A DNA stretch of 35,862 nt from Actinomycetota bacterium (lineage in GTDB: Bacteria; Actinomycetota; Acidimicrobiia; IMCC26256; VFJJ01), in assembly GCA_009886115.1 (NCBI GenBank), contig VFJJ01000097.1, forward strand, positions 1 to 35,862, given 5' to 3'. Below, one piece after another: positions 1 to 6,742 of the stretch. Within the stretch, counting starts at the first letter, position 1, and the number at the start of each line of letters is the position of its first letter. Made by a program: the position numbers and the translations under genes. The notes beneath the pieces were generated by a model that made no database searches, was not told the origin of the DNA, and saw only the letters and a program-made list of their open reading frames with translations.

Positions 1-1
1 C

Positions 2-265
2 ATGCCCACAAGCAAACGCGAGAAGCCGAGCGTCTCGCCGTCCGATCTCGCCGACCGGCTCGAACCCCTCGGAGAACTCCGAGCCAAAGCTCTCCTCCGC
101 CACACCTTCGGCGACCTCCCCGACGCCAGCGACGTCCTCGAACGCCTCGCCCAAGCCCTCCGCCAACTCGACGACACCAGGCCCGAGGACGTGGTGGATG
201 GCCCGACCCCAAGGCCGGTCGGTCCGACGGCCAAGCGAGTCCGCAAGAGCGCGGGTGCCCGGTAA
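2..265 (+). CDS. Hypothetical small protein, possibly 5'-incomplete
   Basis: An 87-residue open frame begins with ATG at the second base of the window and ends with TAA. I do not recognise the family. The product is rich in charged residues, with a probable helix in the middle (Leu/Ala/Arg-rich, about residues 15-57) and a Pro/Arg/Lys-rich basic tail (about 66-87). No membrane segment or signal peptide is visible. Because the frame is open up to the window edge, the true start may lie upstream and this could be the C-terminal part of a longer protein. It sits next to short repeats and a damaged tRNA gene, so it may belong to an inserted segment, but that is inference. Base composition is GC-rich like the rest. 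Confidence 0.45.
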   Translation: MPTSKREKPSVSPSDLADRLEPLGELRAKALLRHTFGDLPDASDVLERLAQALRQLDDTRPEDVVDGPTPRPVGPTAKRVRKSAGAR

Positions 266-312
266 GCCGCGCGGCGCCGGACGGGCCCGGCTCGGCGACG
301 CCAGGAGGCCGG

Positions 313-355
313 CGTGACCTAACCGTGACCTAACGAAACGGAACTGGGGGTCACG
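313..355. repeat. Tandem 11-bp repeats plus inverted copy of their core
   Basis: CGTGACCTAAC occurs twice head to tail (313-323 and 324-334), and the inverse of its first seven bases, GGTCACG, follows at 349-355. No gene covers the stretch. The arrangement resembles short arm-type binding repeats, but no recombinase gene is visible here, so the role is unknown. Confidence 0.55.
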
Positions 356-388
356 AGACGGTACGGGCCAACACGGGGCGGACGCTCT

Positions 389-424
389 GACCAGCACTTT
401 CGCGGTTCGGTGCTGGTCGCGAAA
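389..424. repeat. Interlocked inverted repeats (pseudoknot-like layout)
   Basis: Two perfect inverted repeats are interleaved. GACCAGCAC (389-397) pairs with GTGCTGGTC (410-418), and TTTCGCG (398-404) pairs with CGCGAAA (418-424), sharing base 418. The order A-B-A'-B' allows either two mutually exclusive hairpins or an H-type pseudoknot. The block lies where the 3' third of the minus-strand tRNA-Gly should be and replaces its normal T-arm and acceptor strand. Confidence 0.7.
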
Positions 425-476
425 CCCCCGTGGCTCAGCTTGGGAAGCTGATGTTCTACCGCTGAACTACACCCGC
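403..476 (-). tRNA. tRNA-Gly (anticodon CCC), 3' third aberrant, possible pseudogene
   Basis: Read on the minus strand from 476, the acceptor 5' strand GCGGGTG, the D-arm (GTTC, loop, GAAC) and the anticodon arm (TCAGC-TTCCCAA-GCTGA, anticodon CCC at 444-442) match bacterial tRNA-Gly(CCC) closely. After the variable loop and a run of five G the match fails: the T-stem partner is absent, the T-loop reads TTTCGCG, and no CACCCGC strand pairs with the acceptor. The expected length would end near 403. The gene therefore looks truncated or overwritten in the T-loop, a region that is often an integration site. It may be a non-functional remnant. tRNA-Gly isoacceptors elsewhere (for example with anticodon UCC) could read GGG codons, so loss is tolerable. 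Confidence 0.5.
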
Positions 477-570
477 GTAGACCTTCGTACGCTAGCAAAC
501 GGCCGATTCGGCTGCGGTCTCGACTGGCAGGGTCGCCGCGCCGGGGGCGGCGAGTGAGCAGAATCGGTGG

Positions 571-1002
571 GTGCATGCGCGACCGATCGAGCCGGGGCTG
601 TTCCGCATCGGCGATCCCGAGGCCGAGGCGCCCGACATCGCGCTCATCGGGGGGTGGTCGCCGGCGAGCGGGCTGGCGCACTTCCCGCTGCTCGACACGT
701 GTCCGTACACGGGAGTCGCCGACGTGGAGGAGCGCGAGCTCAGCACTCGGGGGACGCTGTGGGGGTGGACGGCCGTCACGGCGCCGCCGCCGGGATACCG
801 GGGTCAGGTCCCGTACGGGTTCGGGATCGTCGAGCTCCCGGAGGGGCTGCGCGTGCTGGGGCGCATCACCGAGAGCGACCCGTCCCGGCTGAGCTTCGGC
901 CAGCCCATGCACCTCGTCGCCGACGCGCTGTTCACCGACGGCGACTCCGGCGAGACGGTGATCACCTGGGCGTTCGCGCCCGACACCGAGACCGCGTCGT
1001 GA
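571..1002 (+). CDS. DUF35-like OB-fold protein, thiolase partner
   Basis: This 143-residue protein resembles the DUF35/ChsH2-like OB-fold family that pairs with thiolase-type enzymes acting on acyl-CoA or sterol side-chain CoA thioesters. The C-terminal half (about residues 60-140: TRGTLWGWTAV, PYGFGIVELPEGLRVLGRI, PMHLVADALF, ITWAFAP) is the OB-fold. The N-terminal rubredoxin-like zinc ribbon of the family is degenerate: I see one Cys (LDTCPYTG) instead of paired CxxC motifs, so zinc binding is doubtful. The start is a GTG; no strong ribosome binding site is visible. The stop overlaps the GTG of the downstream thiolase-like gene (GTGA), which supports translational coupling and a complex between the two products. 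The exact substrate cannot be told from sequence. Confidence 0.75.
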   Translation: MHARPIEPGLFRIGDPEAEAPDIALIGGWSPASGLAHFPLLDTCPYTGVADVEERELSTRGTLWGWTAVTAPPPGYRGQVPYGFGIVELPEGLRVLGRITESDPSRLSFGQPMHLVADALFTDGDSGETVITWAFAPDTETAS

Positions 1003-2195
1003 GCGCAGGGAGCGCAGGGAGCGCAGGGAGCGCGGTCGAGATCGCCGGCGTCGGCCTGCACCCGTTCGGCCGTTTCGACGGGAAGTCCGTCACCCGCATG
1101 GGCGTCGAGGCCGTTCGCGGCGCACTCGGCGACGCCGGGCTGGATGGCGGCAGCCCCTCGCACCCCCCGTTCCAGGCGGCCTTCTGTGCGACGGCCTACG
1201 GCGGCGTGGCGGCCGGCCACAAGGTGCTCGGCGCCTTGGCGCTCACCGGGATGCCGATCGTCGACATCGAAGCCGGATGCGCATCCGGGGGCGCGGCCAT
1301 CCAGCTCGCAGCCGGTGCCATCGCTGCGGGCCAGTTCGACTGCGTGCTCGTGTTCGGGATCGAGAAGATGCCCAAGGGAATCATCCGGTCCTCGTTCTTC
1401 GAGCCGTGGCGCGAGGAGGCGGGCCTGGCCGCCACGCCGAGCTACTTCGCGCTCAGGGCTCAGCGGCTGATGCGCGAGCGCGGCGTGACCAAGGCCGACC
1501 TGGCCGAGGTCGTGGTGAAGAACCGCCGTCACGGCGTGCACAACCCGAACGCCATGTTCCGCAAGGAGGTGAGCGCCGACGAGGTGCTCGCCAGTCGCGT
1601 GGTCTGCGAGCCGCTGCATCTCTGGATGCTGTGCAGCCCCAACGAGGGCGCCGCCGCGGTGGTGCTGAGAGCAGCTCGACCGAACGGCAACGGTGCCAGC
1701 GTGCATCGACCGACCGTCACCCTCCGGTCCGCGGCACTGCGGAGCCACCTGCCCGGGAGCGTCCTGGGCGAGGCCACTCCCATGAGTGGTATCGACGATT
1801 CCGCCATCCCGCCGCCGTCACGTCTCGCCGCCGACACCGCCTACGAGACGGCGGGTCTCGGCCCCGACGACGTCGATGTCGTGGAGTGCCAAGACACCGA
1901 TGCCGCCCGCGAGCTGATCTCCTACGAGGAGCTCCGTCTGTGCGCGCCGGGCGAGCAGGCCCGGCTCGTCGGCGACGGCAGCGCCAGCTTGGGTGGGCGA
2001 CGGCCTGTCAACCCGTCGGGCGGCCTGCTGTCGAAGGGCGAGCCGCTCGGTGCATCGGCGTTGGCTCAGGTCGTCGAGCTGGTCGAGCAGCTCCGGGGAA
2101 CCGCCGGTGCCCGCCAGGTCGCCAACGCCAAGGTGGGCTTGGCCCACACGGTCGGCCGAGGTGCCAACGCCTGCGTCATGATCGTCAGTCGCTGA
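999..2195 (+). CDS. Thiolase-like protein (SCP-x/Ltp2 type), atypical active site
   Basis: A 398-residue thiolase-superfamily protein, usual length for lipid-transfer-type thiolases. The nucleophile region is intact (EAGCASGGAA, Cys94). Other catalytic motifs differ from classical thiolases: the first His motif reads ECQDTDA (about 296-302) where HDAF-like sequences are usual, and the GHP motif is GEP (Glu348). The C-terminal motif reads AHTVGRGANACVMIV. Altered residues and a DUF35 partner are features of thiolase-fold retro-aldolases such as Ltp2, so C-C cleavage other than CoA-dependent thiolysis is possible (inference). The GTG start at 999 overlaps the upstream stop and the first 12 residues come from a 9-bp microsatellite (SAG repeats); the true fold begins at VEIAGVG. 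A CoA-transferase gene follows 41 bp downstream. Confidence 0.85.
   Translation: MSAGSAGSAGSAVEIAGVGLHPFGRFDGKSVTRMGVEAVRGALGDAGLDGGSPSHPPFQAAFCATAYGGVAAGHKVLGALALTGMPIVDIEAGCASGGAAIQLAAGAIAAGQFDCVLVFGIEKMPKGIIRSSFFEPWREEAGLAATPSYFALRAQRLMRERGVTKADLAEVVVKNRRHGVHNPNAMFRKEVSADEVLASRVVCEPLHLWMLCSPNEGAAAVVLRAARPNGNGASVHRPTVTLRSAALRSHLPGSVLGEATPMSGIDDSAIPPPSRLAADTAYETAGLGPDDVDVVECQDTDAARELISYEELRLCAPGEQARLVGDGSASLGGRRPVNPSGGLLSKGEPLGASALAQVVELVEQLRGTAGARQVANAKVGLAHTVGRGANACVMIVSR
1002..1033 (+). repeat. 9-bp microsatellite at the thiolase start
   Basis: AGCGCAGGG is repeated three times with a fourth partial copy, directly at the GTGA junction. It encodes the Ser-Ala-Gly repeats at the N-terminus. 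Copy-number change keeps frame, so the N-terminus can vary in length without inactivating the gene. Confidence 0.8.
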
Positions 2196-2236
2196 ATGCG
2201 GCGCCCCGAGCGCCCCGAACGACCGGAGGCCGTCAG

Positions 2237-3442
2237 ATGACCCTGCCCCTCGAAGGCGTGAAGGTGCTCGAGCTCTCCGAGCACGGGTTCGTCCCGTCGG
2301 CATGCGCCGTGCTGGCCGACTGGGGCGCCGATGTCGTCAAGGCCGAGAAGCCCAGTGGCGACGCCATGCGCTTCATCATGGGCCAGGGCCTGGTCGTGAA
2401 CACCGGCGACTTCAACTTCATCAACGAGCTCGTGAACCGCAACAAGCGGGGGATCGCCCTCGATCTCAAGGTTCCCGAGGCCCGGCCGGTGTTCGAGAAG
2501 CTGGTGGCGTGGGCCGACGTGTTCGTCACCAACCAGCTCCCCGCTGTGCGCCGCAAGCTGAAGTTCGAGCCCGCCGACCTCTTCGCCGTCAACCCCCGCC
2601 TCGTGTACGCCAAGGGCCACGGGCAGGGCCAGAAGGGTCCCGATGCCGAGGCCGGCGGCTTCGACGCCGTGTCGTGGTTCGCCCGCGGAGGCGTGGCCCA
2701 CATGCTCTCGCCCGAGGACGGTCCGCTCGTGAGCCCCAGGCCGGCGTTGGGCGACATCCCCACGGGCGCCATGTTCGCCGGCGCCATCTCGGCCGCGCTG
2801 TTCCGGGCCAGCCGCACAGGCATCGGGGTGGTCGTCGACATCTCGCTGCTCGCGGGCGCGGTATGGACGCTGTCCCCCGACATCACCGCGGCCTCGCTGC
2901 TCGGTACCGACCCGCCGAGGAGCAGCGCCCGCGCCGTCCCGAGCCCCATGGTGGGCAGCTACCAGACGGCCGACCGCCGATACGTGCAACTCGTGATGAT
3001 CAACGGTGATCGCTATTGGCCCAACGCCACCAAGGCGCTGGGCCTGGAATCGCTGGGGGCCGATCCTCGCTACGCCACCGAGGCTGGCCGTGACGCCGAC
3101 AGCGAGGTGATCAAGGCCGCATTCCGCGAGGCCATCGCCACGAAACCCTTGGCGGAGCTGGTCGAGCGGCTCACCGCCGAGGGGTGCATCTTCGCCAAGT
3201 TCGCCAACACCGTCGAGGTGCTGGCCGATCCGATGGTGCTGGCCAATGGCTACGTTCCCCGCCATCCCGTCCATCCCACGGCTCGCCTCGCCGCGACGCC
3301 GGCGCAGTTCGACGACGAGCAGATCACGATCCGCAGAGGCGCCCCCGGCCTGGGAGAGCACACGGTGGAGGTGTTGCGCGAGCTCGGGCTGGCGAGCGCC
3401 GAGATCGACGGGCTCCGCGCCGCGGGCGCGATCGCCGGGTGA
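2237..3442 (+). CDS. CaiB/BaiF-type class III CoA transferase
   Basis: A 401-residue class III (formyl-CoA transferase-like) enzyme that moves CoA between acyl groups. The family start LPLEGVKVLELSE...ADWGADVVKAEKPSGD is present, followed by NRNKRGIALDLK (68-78) and the catalytic Asp in ALGDIPTG (Asp173). The C-terminal acceptor region ends with PGLGEHTVEVLRELGL. Length is normal for the family. The ATG has a clear GGAGG seven bases upstream. It follows the thiolase-like gene by 41 bp and probably shares its transcript, suggesting activation or CoA recycling of the same acyl substrate, whose identity cannot be read from the sequence. The stop is followed by the dcd promoter-like region within 50 bp. 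Confidence 0.9.
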   Translation: MTLPLEGVKVLELSEHGFVPSACAVLADWGADVVKAEKPSGDAMRFIMGQGLVVNTGDFNFINELVNRNKRGIALDLKVPEARPVFEKLVAWADVFVTNQLPAVRRKLKFEPADLFAVNPRLVYAKGHGQGQKGPDAEAGGFDAVSWFARGGVAHMLSPEDGPLVSPRPALGDIPTGAMFAGAISAALFRASRTGIGVVVDISLLAGAVWTLSPDITAASLLGTDPPRSSARAVPSPMVGSYQTADRRYVQLVMINGDRYWPNATKALGLESLGADPRYATEAGRDADSEVIKAAFREAIATKPLAELVERLTAEGCIFAKFANTVEVLADPMVLANGYVPRHPVHPTARLAATPAQFDDEQITIRRGAPGLGEHTVEVLRELGLASAEIDGLRAAGAIAG

Positions 3443-3477
3443 GCCGACCCAACTGACCGGCTCGCCGGACCAACCAC

Positions 3478-3483
3478 TAGCGT
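3478..3483 (+). promoter_or_regulatory. -10-like hexamer for dcd (leaderless candidate)
   Basis: TAGCGT lies eight bases before the dcd ATG with no ribosome binding site between. A start of transcription at or next to the ATG would give a leaderless mRNA. A weak -35-like CTGACC lies at 3453-3458, 19 bases upstream. Confidence 0.4.
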
Positions 3484-3491
3484 GCGGCCCC

Positions 3492-4064
3492 ATGATCCTG
3501 TCGGACCGGACGATCCGTGACGAGGTGGCCGCCGGGCGCATCGTGATCGATCCCTTCGAGGCCGATCTCGTGCAGCCGGCGAGCATCGACGTGCGTCTGG
3601 GCGGGCAGTTCCGGGTCATGCGCAACAGCCGTGTGACGCACATCGATCCGTTCATCGCCAACGACACCTTGATGGACGTCGTGGAGATGACCGACGCCGA
3701 GCGCTTCGTGCTCCACCCCGGCGAGTTCGCCCTGGGTCACACCGCCGAGACGTTCACGCTTCCCGACGATGTTGTGGGCGTCGTCAACGGGAAGAGTTCG
3801 TTGGGCCGACTCGGACTGCTGATCCATGCCACGGCCGGGTACATCGACCCGTGTTTCTCGGGAACGATCGTGCTGGAGCTGAGCAACGTGTCGACGTTGC
3901 CGATCCTGCTTCGGCCGGGCATGAAGGTTGCTCAGATCGTGTTCCAGCGCATGGATCGCTCCGCCGAACGGCCCTACGGCCATCCGGCGCTGGGCTCGAA
4001 GTACCAGGGCCAGAGTGGCGCCGTGGCCTCCCGCTACAGCGACAACGCCAGCCCCGACGTCTGA
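3492..4064 (+). CDS. dcd: dCTP deaminase, probably dUMP-forming (bifunctional)
   Basis: A 190-residue dCTP deaminase that makes deoxyuridine nucleotides for dTMP synthesis in the cytoplasm. Family motifs are complete: LVQPASIDVRL (26-36), HPGEFALG (75-82), GKSSLGRLGLLIHATAG (100-116), YIDPCFSG (117-124), the catalytic Glu in VLELSN (Glu129), and GSKYQGQSG (168-176). The sequence is much closer to the mycobacterial bifunctional deaminase/dUTPase, which yields dUMP directly, than to the monofunctional E. coli enzyme, so the dUMP-forming activity is likely (inference from similarity). The ATG is preceded by a TANNNT hexamer and not by a ribosome binding site. The gene stands alone and converges on the exporter gene downstream. 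Confidence 0.95.
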   Translation: MILSDRTIRDEVAAGRIVIDPFEADLVQPASIDVRLGGQFRVMRNSRVTHIDPFIANDTLMDVVEMTDAERFVLHPGEFALGHTAETFTLPDDVVGVVNGKSSLGRLGLLIHATAGYIDPCFSGTIVLELSNVSTLPILLRPGMKVAQIVFQRMDRSAERPYGHPALGSKYQGQSGAVASRYSDNASPDV

Positions 4065-4066
4065 GG

Positions 4067-4102
4067 CTCGAGCGGCGCCGCGCTCGGCGCGCTCCGCTCG
4101 AG
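4067..4102. terminator. Hairpin between convergent dcd and exporter genes
   Basis: CTCGAGCGG (4067-4075) pairs perfectly with CCGCTCGAG (4094-4102) around an 18-base loop that is itself GC-rich. It lies in the 40-bp gap between two convergent stops, so it can serve both genes. No T-run follows, which is common in GC-rich actinomycetes. Confidence 0.55.
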
Positions 4103-4104
4103 GC

Positions 4105-4998
4105 TCACGCCACCAGCGCGGCACCCGAGCGGATCGCCATGGCGGTGGCCACCGTCATCACGACGGCCACGAACCATCGCGTCAGACGGGCGTTGTCGAC
4201 GCGATGCGCGACCCGGCCTCCCGCCAAGGCCCCACAGGCCGCCGCCGCGCCGAACACGAGGATCAGACCCCAGTCGAGGTCGAGGCCCCGAGCCTTGAGG
4301 GCGAACGCCCCTGACGTGTTGATGGCGATGATCAGCAGCGACGTGCCGACCGCCTCGCTCATCGACAGGCCGAGCAGCAACACCAACGCGGGGACGATCA
4401 CGAAGCCGCCACCGACCCCGAAGAAGCCGGTCATGAGCCCGACGCCGATGCCTGCAGCGGCGATGCGGACCCGGAAGGCGAGCGAGACCTCGGGACGGTC
4501 GGGACGGTCGAGACGGTCGGGACGGTCGAGACGGTCGAGGAGCGCGACACCCGGCCGAGCTCCGGCACCGTGCGATCTCGCGCTCTGGGGTGGGGCATCG
4601 GGAACGGTTGACGCGGTCGAGCTGACGGGAACGCACGAACGGCTCCGGCGGGCGAGCGTCATCGCCGCCGCGACCATCACGAACGAGAACGCCAGCATCA
4701 GCACGTCGGCGTCGAGACGCTGCCCGAGCGAATTGCCCGCCACCGAGCCGGCCACGCCGACGAAGCCGAACGGCACGGCGACGTCGCGCCGGACCCGCCG
4801 GGCGGTCCAATGGGGTCGCAAGGCGATGACGGCCGTCACGAACACGACCACCAGTGAGGATGCCGTAGCGGCCTTCGGCGACTCGCCGGCCACGTACACG
4901 AGCACCGGTACGGCGAGGATCGATCCTCCGGCCCCGACCGATCCGAGCGACGCTCCGATCAGCAGTCCAAAGCCCACGAGCAGCGCCACCACGATCAT
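4105..4998 (-). CDS. TauE/SafE family sulfite/anion exporter
   Basis: A 297-residue integral membrane protein of the TauE/SafE (COG0730) family, which exports sulfite or organosulfonates. It shows the internal duplication of the family: GASLGSVGAGGSILAVPVL (15-33) in the first half and MTGFFGVGGGFVIVPAL (189-205) in the second, each followed by membrane helices. The halves are joined by a long polar linker (about 118-172) containing DRLDRPD repeats. I chose ATG at 4998 because GGGAG lies seven bases upstream on the minus strand; a longer frame to 5055 adds a non-membrane Pro/Ser stretch. An AT-rich palindrome lies about 70 bp upstream. The exact anion cannot be inferred. Confidence 0.88.
   Translation of the reverse strand: MIVVALLVGFGLLIGASLGSVGAGGSILAVPVLVYVAGESPKAATASSLVVVFVTAVIALRPHWTARRVRRDVAVPFGFVGVAGSVAGNSLGQRLDADVLMLAFSFVMVAAAMTLARRSRSCVPVSSTASTVPDAPPQSARSHGAGARPGVALLDRLDRPDRLDRPDRPEVSLAFRVRIAAAGIGVGLMTGFFGVGGGFVIVPALVLLLGLSMSEAVGTSLLIIAINTSGAFALKARGLDLDWGLILVFGAAAACGALAGGRVAHRVDNARLTRWFVAVVMTVATAMAIRSGAALVA
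4492..4536. repeat. Five 9-bp tandem repeats in exporter linker
   Basis: Units GGGACGGTC and GAGACGGTC alternate in five head-to-tail copies. On the minus strand they encode Asp-Arg-Pro and Asp-Arg-Leu triplets in the cytoplasmic or periplasmic linker between the two halves of the exporter. Indels of a unit keep frame. Confidence 0.85.
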
Positions 4999-5068
4999 CG
5001 GACCGCTCCCGGTGCTCGTGGTCCGACACGATGGTGGCTCGGGCCTCGCGCCCACGAACGCTCAGAGT

Positions 5069-5086
5069 TGTCCATATGTACGGACA
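5069..5086. promoter_or_regulatory. AT-rich palindrome upstream of the exporter gene
   Basis: TGTCC (5069-5073) and GGACA (5082-5086) form an inverted repeat around ATATGTAC. The surrounding bases (TTGTCCATATG, ACATTATCG) are far more AT-rich than the rest, as expected for a promoter. It lies 71 bp before the exporter ATG, so it is an operator candidate for a repressor that I cannot identify. Confidence 0.4.
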
Positions 5087-5173
5087 TTATCGACGTCGGG
5101 CGGCTCCGTCTGAATCGAGCCTCGACGCTTCTGCCCGCTTTGTCGCCAGCCGATCGGCTCGTGGACGCTCGTG

Positions 5174-6730
5174 TCAGACGGGCTTGCGATCGAAGCGGGG
5201 CGACAGTGCCCGAGCCGCCGTCGGGCAGACCCCGAGCACGGCTCCGTAGGCCAGGTGGGGGCCCCACACGGCGATGGCGGGAACGCCGAGATCGGCCAAC
5301 GACCCGCTCTCGCGCAAGAAGCGCCCGTAGGCGACCCACTCGGCCCGGGCGCGCCGGCCCCGACGGGTGAGTGCGAAGCCGGCAGCGAGTCCGGCACCGA
5401 TGGCCAGCACCGGACCGGCGATGAGCGCCACGACCGCCACGGTGCTGCGCCCCCCGCTGCCCACGAGGGCGGTGACGCCCATCACCACCGCGGCAACCAG
5501 CAGCACCACGGGGGAGAAGGCCGGCGTCGTCAGCCCGTCGCCGCGGGCCCGCTTGTGCATGGCCCGCCGCATGGGACGAACGAAGGGGTGAGGGCCGTCG
5601 CTCCACAGGGGTGGGCCGGTGAGCATGACCTCGGCCGCGGCCTGACCCTGCGGGCGCAGCGCCGTCAGGAGCAGGCGCTCGAATTCGTCGACACCCGAGG
5701 TGGAGGCCGGGATGCGGAGGGTGAAGCGCTCCGAGTCGATCCCGTCGATACGGATCTCGCGCCGGGCGGCAAGGCCCAGGAGGGTCCCGGCGACCACCGA
5801 GCGTTCACCGCCTCCGCTCGTACCCACGAGCATCCCGACAACCGCCGGCGGCAGCGCGGACGGGGGCTCGTGGATCTCGTCCGGGACCCCGGCTGCTGCT
5901 CCCGCCTGTTCGGCCGCGGCCCGTCTCCAGCGCGGGACGAGCCATGTCAGGAGCAGCCCGAGCCACGCGCTCAGCAGCACGGCCGCGACGAGTTGCCTCA
6001 CTGGTGTGTAGTCGTCGGGTTCGCCGTCTTCGAGCGGACCTTCGGTCAGCTCGGCGCGTCGAGCGTCGAACGCGTCGTCGACCGTCCCCGCGACCACGGG
6101 GGCCGACGGCACCGCGCTCGAGGTGAGCTCGGCCAGCATGGTGGCGTCGCGCCAGGGAAACCCGGCTGCGGTGAACCGGACGGCCGCACCATCAGCACCG
6201 CTGGCGATGATGCGCTCGGCGCGGATGTCATGCAGCGGCGGGACGATGAATCGGTGGTCCCAGGACCCCGAGTCGTCGTACCACGACAGCACACCCTGGA
6301 CCTCGGTGTCGCCCAGGCCGGTGTAGGAGATCAGGCTCGGGTACATGCCGAGCTCGACGAGCGCACCGTCTTCGAAGCGGCGGACGGCCCCGGCCACCTC
6401 ATAGCTGATCGAGGCCGTCCCCTGGAACACGCCGACCGGGCCGTTCGAGAAGTCGGAGACGGCCACGGGGACGCCGTCGACGCGCACCTGCTGGGCGTCC
6501 GCTGGCAGATCGAAGCCGAGATCACGCTCCTCGTCGTCGCGGAACTCCAACCTGAGCTCAACCGCCACCACACCGTCGGGCTGCACCGCCCCTCGCCACA
6601 CGATGCGACGGAGATCGTCGCTCGTGTCGGTGATCACCGGGGTGGGCTCGAGCACCGCGCCCCACGCCTGCACCACGAGCAGCGCCAGGATCGCCAGCAA
6701 CGGCACGACGAGGAAGCGACCGGGGCGCAC
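5174..6730 (-). CDS. DUF2207 family predicted membrane protein
   Basis: A 518-residue membrane protein matching the DUF2207 pattern. An N-terminal signal/anchor helix (about 5-26) is followed by an extracytoplasmic beta-rich domain (about 35-210), a membrane helix (about 245-268), a cytoplasmic region with the family-like PPAVVGMLVG and LLGLAARREIRIDGI segments, two further helices (about 402-455) and a C-terminal tail ending in VPAIAVWGPHLAYGAVLGV. The biochemical role of DUF2207 is unknown to me. It starts with GTG 12 bp after the stop of the lipoprotein gene and probably is the last gene of a three-gene operon with the EtfD-like oxidoreductase. Function in that context is not deducible. 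Confidence 0.8.
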   Translation of the reverse strand: MRPGRFLVVPLLAILALLVVQAWGAVLEPTPVITDTSDDLRRIVWRGAVQPDGVVAVELRLEFRDDEERDLGFDLPADAQQVRVDGVPVAVSDFSNGPVGVFQGTASISYEVAGAVRRFEDGALVELGMYPSLISYTGLGDTEVQGVLSWYDDSGSWDHRFIVPPLHDIRAERIIASGADGAAVRFTAAGFPWRDATMLAELTSSAVPSAPVVAGTVDDAFDARRAELTEGPLEDGEPDDYTPVRQLVAAVLLSAWLGLLLTWLVPRWRRAAAEQAGAAAGVPDEIHEPPSALPPAVVGMLVGTSGGGERSVVAGTLLGLAARREIRIDGIDSERFTLRIPASTSGVDEFERLLLTALRPQGQAAAEVMLTGPPLWSDGPHPFVRPMRRAMHKRARGDGLTTPAFSPVVLLVAAVVMGVTALVGSGGRSTVAVVALIAGPVLAIGAGLAAGFALTRRGRRARAEWVAYGRFLRESGSLADLGVPAIAVWGPHLAYGAVLGVCPTAARALSPRFDRKPV

Positions 6731-6742
6731 GGACAGTCCGGC

